Part shown: positions 60,645 to 64,000 of the stretch, one piece after another | How positions within the stretch are numbered: position 1 is the stretch's first letter | Layout: the number at the start of each line of letters is the position of its first letter | Origin: Pogonophryne albipinna | Lineage: Eukaryota > Chordata > Actinopteri > Perciformes > Artedidraconidae | Length of the DNA stretch: 64,000 bases | NCBI GenBank assembly: GCA_028583405.1 | Contig: JAPTMU010000063.1 | Location: 434,001 to 498,000 of the forward strand | Reading direction: 5' to 3' | Notes under the pieces: model-generated | Database searches by the model: none | Told to the model about the DNA's origin: nothing | The model's input: only the letters and a program-made list of their open reading frames with translations | Translations under genes and position numbers: made by a program

Positions 60645-61026
60645 AGGTAGGGTAGGTAATTCACTTCAGAAACACTTTTAGTTATATTCCATGGAATGCT
60701 CTTAACATCCCGATAGCAATGAATACATTAAATGCTTTGACAATAAATACATTAAAAAAAGTCATCTGTGGAAGCTGTGGTGCTGTAAACAGCACGACCA
60801 ATCATCTGAGCCGGCCCAGCTAAAGTAACTGGATGGCCTACCTGCCTATCAGCCTTCCATCTGTGCACAAACTTATCTCGTGCCCTCATTGGTCATGTGC
60901 GCGTTCGTGTGTGTTGGAGGAGGGGCTCTGTAGGAAGTCTGAAGGAAGAGGCAGATTTTTTTTGGCTGCGTACTTTCAAATTCTAGCGCACTCGAGCTGG
61001 TTTCTCCATTCTTACCTACACTACCT
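60645..61026. mobile_element. TTAA MITE, copy C (382 bp)
   Basis: Intact TTAA on both sides (60641-60644, 61027-61030). Ends AGGTAGGGTAGGTAA and TTACCTACACTACCT. Almost the same sequence as copy A at 5460, 55 kb away, with only a few substitutions and small indels. Confidence 0.8.
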
Positions 61027-61692
61027 TTAAGTGTTTTATTATTGTTATTATTATTATATGAATTACAGGTATTATTATTACTATTACAACTATTATTATT
61101 ATAAACATTCACAGTAAAAATTACACTTGTAAAAAAATATTAATACTAAATAAAATAATAATATTGATGATAATAATAATCTTAATAATGATAAGTATAA
61201 TAAATACATAATTATACATTTTAATAACAGAGCACTTCTAATAAAGGTTCTTAATGTGCCAGTAAAAAAAGGTAAAAATCATAAAAACACATGTAAAAAC
61301 GATATTTATTAATTATTATTATAATTATTATATTTATTATTATTTCATGTATGTACTTTAACTACTTTGCAATTGGACACATTTTTTCTCCAAATATAAA
61401 GAATTACTCTTTTTCTCCAAATCACTCTTAAATGGTAATTTGGCTAATATTAACTTTGAACTGTCACTATCATTTATTTTAATTCTCTAAAGAGGATTGA
61501 CTTCCTGTCTGAATGCTGGTTTAGAGTCCATTCCCTCCTGGCCCTCAAACCTGTTGAGCCATCTAACACATCATTATTTTATGGTGGTTTGAAATGGAGC
61601 CATGATTTTTTCTATCTGGGGAAACAGATCAGTTCTCTGTTGCTTTTAGTCGGCTCCATCAGTGTTCACTTATCCTCTATTGCCTCTAATGA

Positions 61693-61707
61693 CCCCCCCC
61701 CCCCCCC
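61693..61707 (+). repeat. Poly-C tract, 15 nt
   Basis: Uninterrupted C run in the FN3-1/FN3-2 intron. Confidence 0.9.
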
Positions 61708-62193
61708 ACAGGCATACCAGCACATTAAAACGCCCCATCTTACTGGATTCATCGCTAAAATAGAGTCGTAAACTTCCAATTAAATAAAGCATGTATCATT
61801 CCTCACATTATTTCAAAGGTTAAAGTTGATGATGTTACACTTTATTTAATTTTTTTAAATGAACATTTAGTTGAGATGTAAAGACACTTGAAAGAAAAAG
61901 AGCATGGAGGAAAACCCATTAGCAAAGCAACAGCTCCATCTAGTGAACGGGATAGAAATGATCATCTCTTCCATTGAGAGAGGACCTGTGGACGATACAG
62001 CTTTGTGTGCATGTAAATGGTCTGAAAAATCTAAAGCTGTTTTTGTTTAAAGTAAATGTTTATTGATTTAGAAATATTATTTAAAGGTCTCCTATCATGC
62101 AAAATACTGTATGAACATCTTTTAAAGTATTTGACTGAAAAAGTGAAACTTGAAAAATGTGCAGTAATATTGAATAATGTTCTTTATTTGCAG

Positions 62194-62264
62194 CTCCTGA
62201 CGGCCCCCCACAGGATGTCCTTCTGGAGCCCACCTCCCCACAGAGCATCAAAGTGTCCTGGAAG
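62194..62264 (+). CDS. dscam: dscam exon: start of FN3-2
   Basis: A 71-nt exon, too short to stand out as an open frame. It reads [17 protein letters not shown] then SIKVSWK: the linker and strands A and B of the second FN3 domain, with the B-strand Trp. It enters in phase 1 and ends in phase 0, paired with the following 244-nt exon. APDGPPQ and the LEP..SQSI pattern are typical of DSCAM. Acceptor TTCTTTATTTGCAG, donor AAG|GTAAAG. The intron following is only 302 nt. Confidence 0.94.
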
Positions 62265-62566
62265 GTAAAGCACAGCCCTGAAATACATATGTAAAATGAT
62301 TTGACCGATGCTTCCCCTAAAAACGTCTAGAACTGCAGTGACAGCAACTTAAAATGGTGGCAGCACTGATCGAGGTTTTCTGTAACTGCCCAAGTCTGTT
62401 CACATTTTCTTTTACACACTGCAGAGCCCATACTGTGTTCCTGTTAGTGTTTACTTCAAAAAGTATTCCACTGTGTTTTCTGATGGAAGGAAACTAGTGA
62501 GTTTGTTTCACTGAGGTGAAACCGAGTAATAAGCTCAGTTTTCCTTTCCTCTTCCTTGCCCTGCAG

Positions 62567-62810
62567 CCTCCACAGAAGCACCTTCAGAACGGGGTGATCC
62601 GCGGCTACCAGGTGGGCTACAGGGAGTACAGCCCGGGGGGGAGCCACCAGTTCACCATCCTCAGCCTGGACACCAGCGGAGACACCATGGAGAGCATCAT
62701 GCTGGACAACCTGAAGAAGTTCACTCAGTACAGCGTGGTGGTGCAGGCGGCCAACAGGGCGGGCACCGGGCCGTCCTCTCAGCAGGTCGTCGTCAAAACC
62801 CTGGAGGACG
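62567..62810 (+). CDS. dscam: dscam exon: rest of FN3-2
   Basis: Eighty-one residues plus one base: [88 protein letters not shown] is the C-strand motif, [10 protein letters not shown] the F strand and NRAGTGPSS the G-strand turn shared by vertebrate DSCAM. Starts in phase 0 and ends in phase 1. Acceptor TTCCTTGCCCTGCAG, donor GACG|GTAAAT. Open reading runs on into the intron without similarity, so the donor is the end. Confidence 0.95.
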
Positions 62811-63820
62811 GTAAATATACAACCAAATCTCCGTCTCAGCAGGTCCCGTCCTCTCAGACTTTTCCAACCCAACAACCCAACCCTGGTCCAACACTGTGTC
62901 TCTCTCTCCTGTCCTGTGTTGCACACCTCCTCCTTGTTTCTCTGGCTTCCCTGCTCACTGTCTGTGATCGCTTAAAAAGCAAACACTTTGCGCTGTTTGC
63001 CAGTCCTGCGCGGTGGGGGATTGTGAGGCAGTTAATTACAGCTGTTCTGTATTACACTGATCTCAGACCAAAATTGTACAAAACAGAAACACGTGCACAT
63101 GTTGGGATTTAAGTGAATACATTTAAAACACTGCCCAACCTCACACCTGATTTGGGTGTTGCTTTCAGTTATTACGAGTTCCTACTATTACATGTAGAAG
63201 AATACTTAAATTACATATCTGTTTATTATTTGTTACGTTGAACCATATCACTTCCAAATACGCCTTTTTGATGCAATGGCTCGAGCTCTAGCTCCAACAT
63301 GCTTTTGGAAAGGCTGCCCTCTAGTGGACATTTGTCAAATTACATCAGACATAGAGATTTAAGAAATGACATGTAGGGGGATTTTTTAAATATATGTAAA
63401 ACATCCCTTTTTGTTTTTTTGTCATGAAACATTTTTAAATTGTATTATATTATCTCAAGCTAAATGTACCTGCTTCAATGGGTTTGAATGACATATATAT
63501 CCACATCTTTACACTGGAAAGTTTAGGAGTGCAGTTGTCGCTCAATAATTCCACAACTTAGAATTAAACACCACTTTCCACTTCAGTATTTTGTGGTTGT
63601 TTTAAGATTTGTTTCTCTCAATAAAAAAATAAAACAGGATGTGTTTCATTAGATGTGGTGCAAAAAAAAAATGATGAGCGTATCTTGACAGTTGTTCCAG
63701 ATGGTATATATTTTGTTATTTGTGGTATAGCCCACATGATTGTATCTGCACAGACAGTCCCTCTTGTTCTAATTCACATGCCTCTTTTAAGATCCTCCCT
63801 TTCTCCCCCCTTTCTCACAG
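62811..63820 (+). other. dscam: dscam intron FN3-2/FN3-3 (1010 nt)
   Basis: No mobile element recognised. Pyrimidine-rich after the donor (62850-62960) and AT-rich in the middle. Normal acceptor. Confidence 0.85.
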
Positions 63821-63967
63821 TTCCCTCTCGCTCCCCTGAAAACGTCCTGGCTGTGGCGAAGGCCCCCGAGGTGATCTCTCTCTCCTGGATGCCTCTATCC
63901 AGAGACGATCTCAACGGGAACCTGCAGGGATACAGAGTCATCTACTGGGCCAACCTGCCCGACGGAG
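63821..63967 (+). CDS. dscam: dscam exon: first half of FN3-3
   Basis: Forty-nine residues: [50 protein letters not shown]-strand Trp in LSWMPL, C-strand [18 protein letters not shown] is DSCAM wording; DSCAML1 has VIFWSLY as recalled. Acceptor TTCTCACAG at 63820, donor GGAG|GTATGG, phase 1 both ends. The window stops 33 nt into the next intron, so the rest of FN3-3 and all downstream domains are missing here. Confidence 0.93.
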
Positions 63968-64000
63968 GTATGGACCTCAACTCACCAAACACTCTCATTT

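Larger units (their letters stand above)
60130..62193 (+). other. dscam: dscam intron FN3-1/FN3-2 (2064 nt)
   Basis: Holds two inverted-repeat elements (60191-60535, 60645-61026), AT-rich trinucleotide sequence (61030-61330), a C15 run (61693-61707), and, near 62080, TTTAAAGGTCTCCTATCATG, the start of a dispersed repeat. Confidence 0.85.

Overview
The window is intronic and exonic DNA from a teleost fish, probably a percomorph. The signs are very long CA/GT microsatellites, a Tc1-like transposon, hAT-like and TTAA-flanked elements, tRNA-derived SINEs, LINE 3' ends with GGAT tails, and one vertebrate multi-exon gene with GC-rich exons in AT-rich introns. The species cannot be named from the sequence.

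The only host gene I can support is a + strand dscam (Down syndrome cell adhesion molecule; one of the teleost dscama/dscamb copies). Fifteen exons lie between 30077 and 63967. All are open, all have AG/GT borders, and their phases are consistent throughout. Joined, they give 2904 nt (968 codons): the end of Ig2, then Ig3, Ig4, Ig5, Ig6, Ig7, Ig8 and Ig9, then FN3-1, FN3-2 and the first half of FN3-3. The 5' exons (signal peptide, Ig1, start of Ig2) and the 3' exons (rest of FN3-3 to FN3-6, Ig10, transmembrane and cytoplasmic parts) lie outside the window. DSCAM fits better than its paralogue DSCAML1 at [43 protein letters not shown] and VIYWANL. DSCAM is a type I membrane homophilic adhesion receptor for neurite self-avoidance, synaptic lamination and netrin-related guidance.

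Layout: 1-30076 is the 3' part of one very long intron. I found no exon in it. It holds microsatellites, TTAA-flanked elements (2796-5131, 5460-5842), a fold-back element (7232-7673), a Harbinger-like element (9039-9663), minisatellites (21486-22074, 26667-27400), a SINE (17839-18035) and a strong recursive-splice-site candidate (10337|10338). From 30077 to 44141 the Ig2-Ig8 exons are fairly dense. Intron 8 (44142-53716) is long and repeat-filled. From 53717 to 63967 the Ig9 and FN3 exons are separated by introns holding nested hAT elements (54891-56816), a Tc1-like element (57327-58912) and a fold-back element (60191-60535).

The main points for a second look concern splicing. One is a juxtaposed acceptor/donor in the 30-kb intron. 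Another is a (GT)47 tract that replaces the polypyrimidine tract of the first Ig8 exon. A third is a (CA)64/(GT)47 pair flanking the whole Ig7 exon, which could pair in the pre-mRNA. A LINE 3' end also abuts the Ig3 acceptor. In the protein, Ig5 has two extra cysteines placed where they could form a second disulfide.
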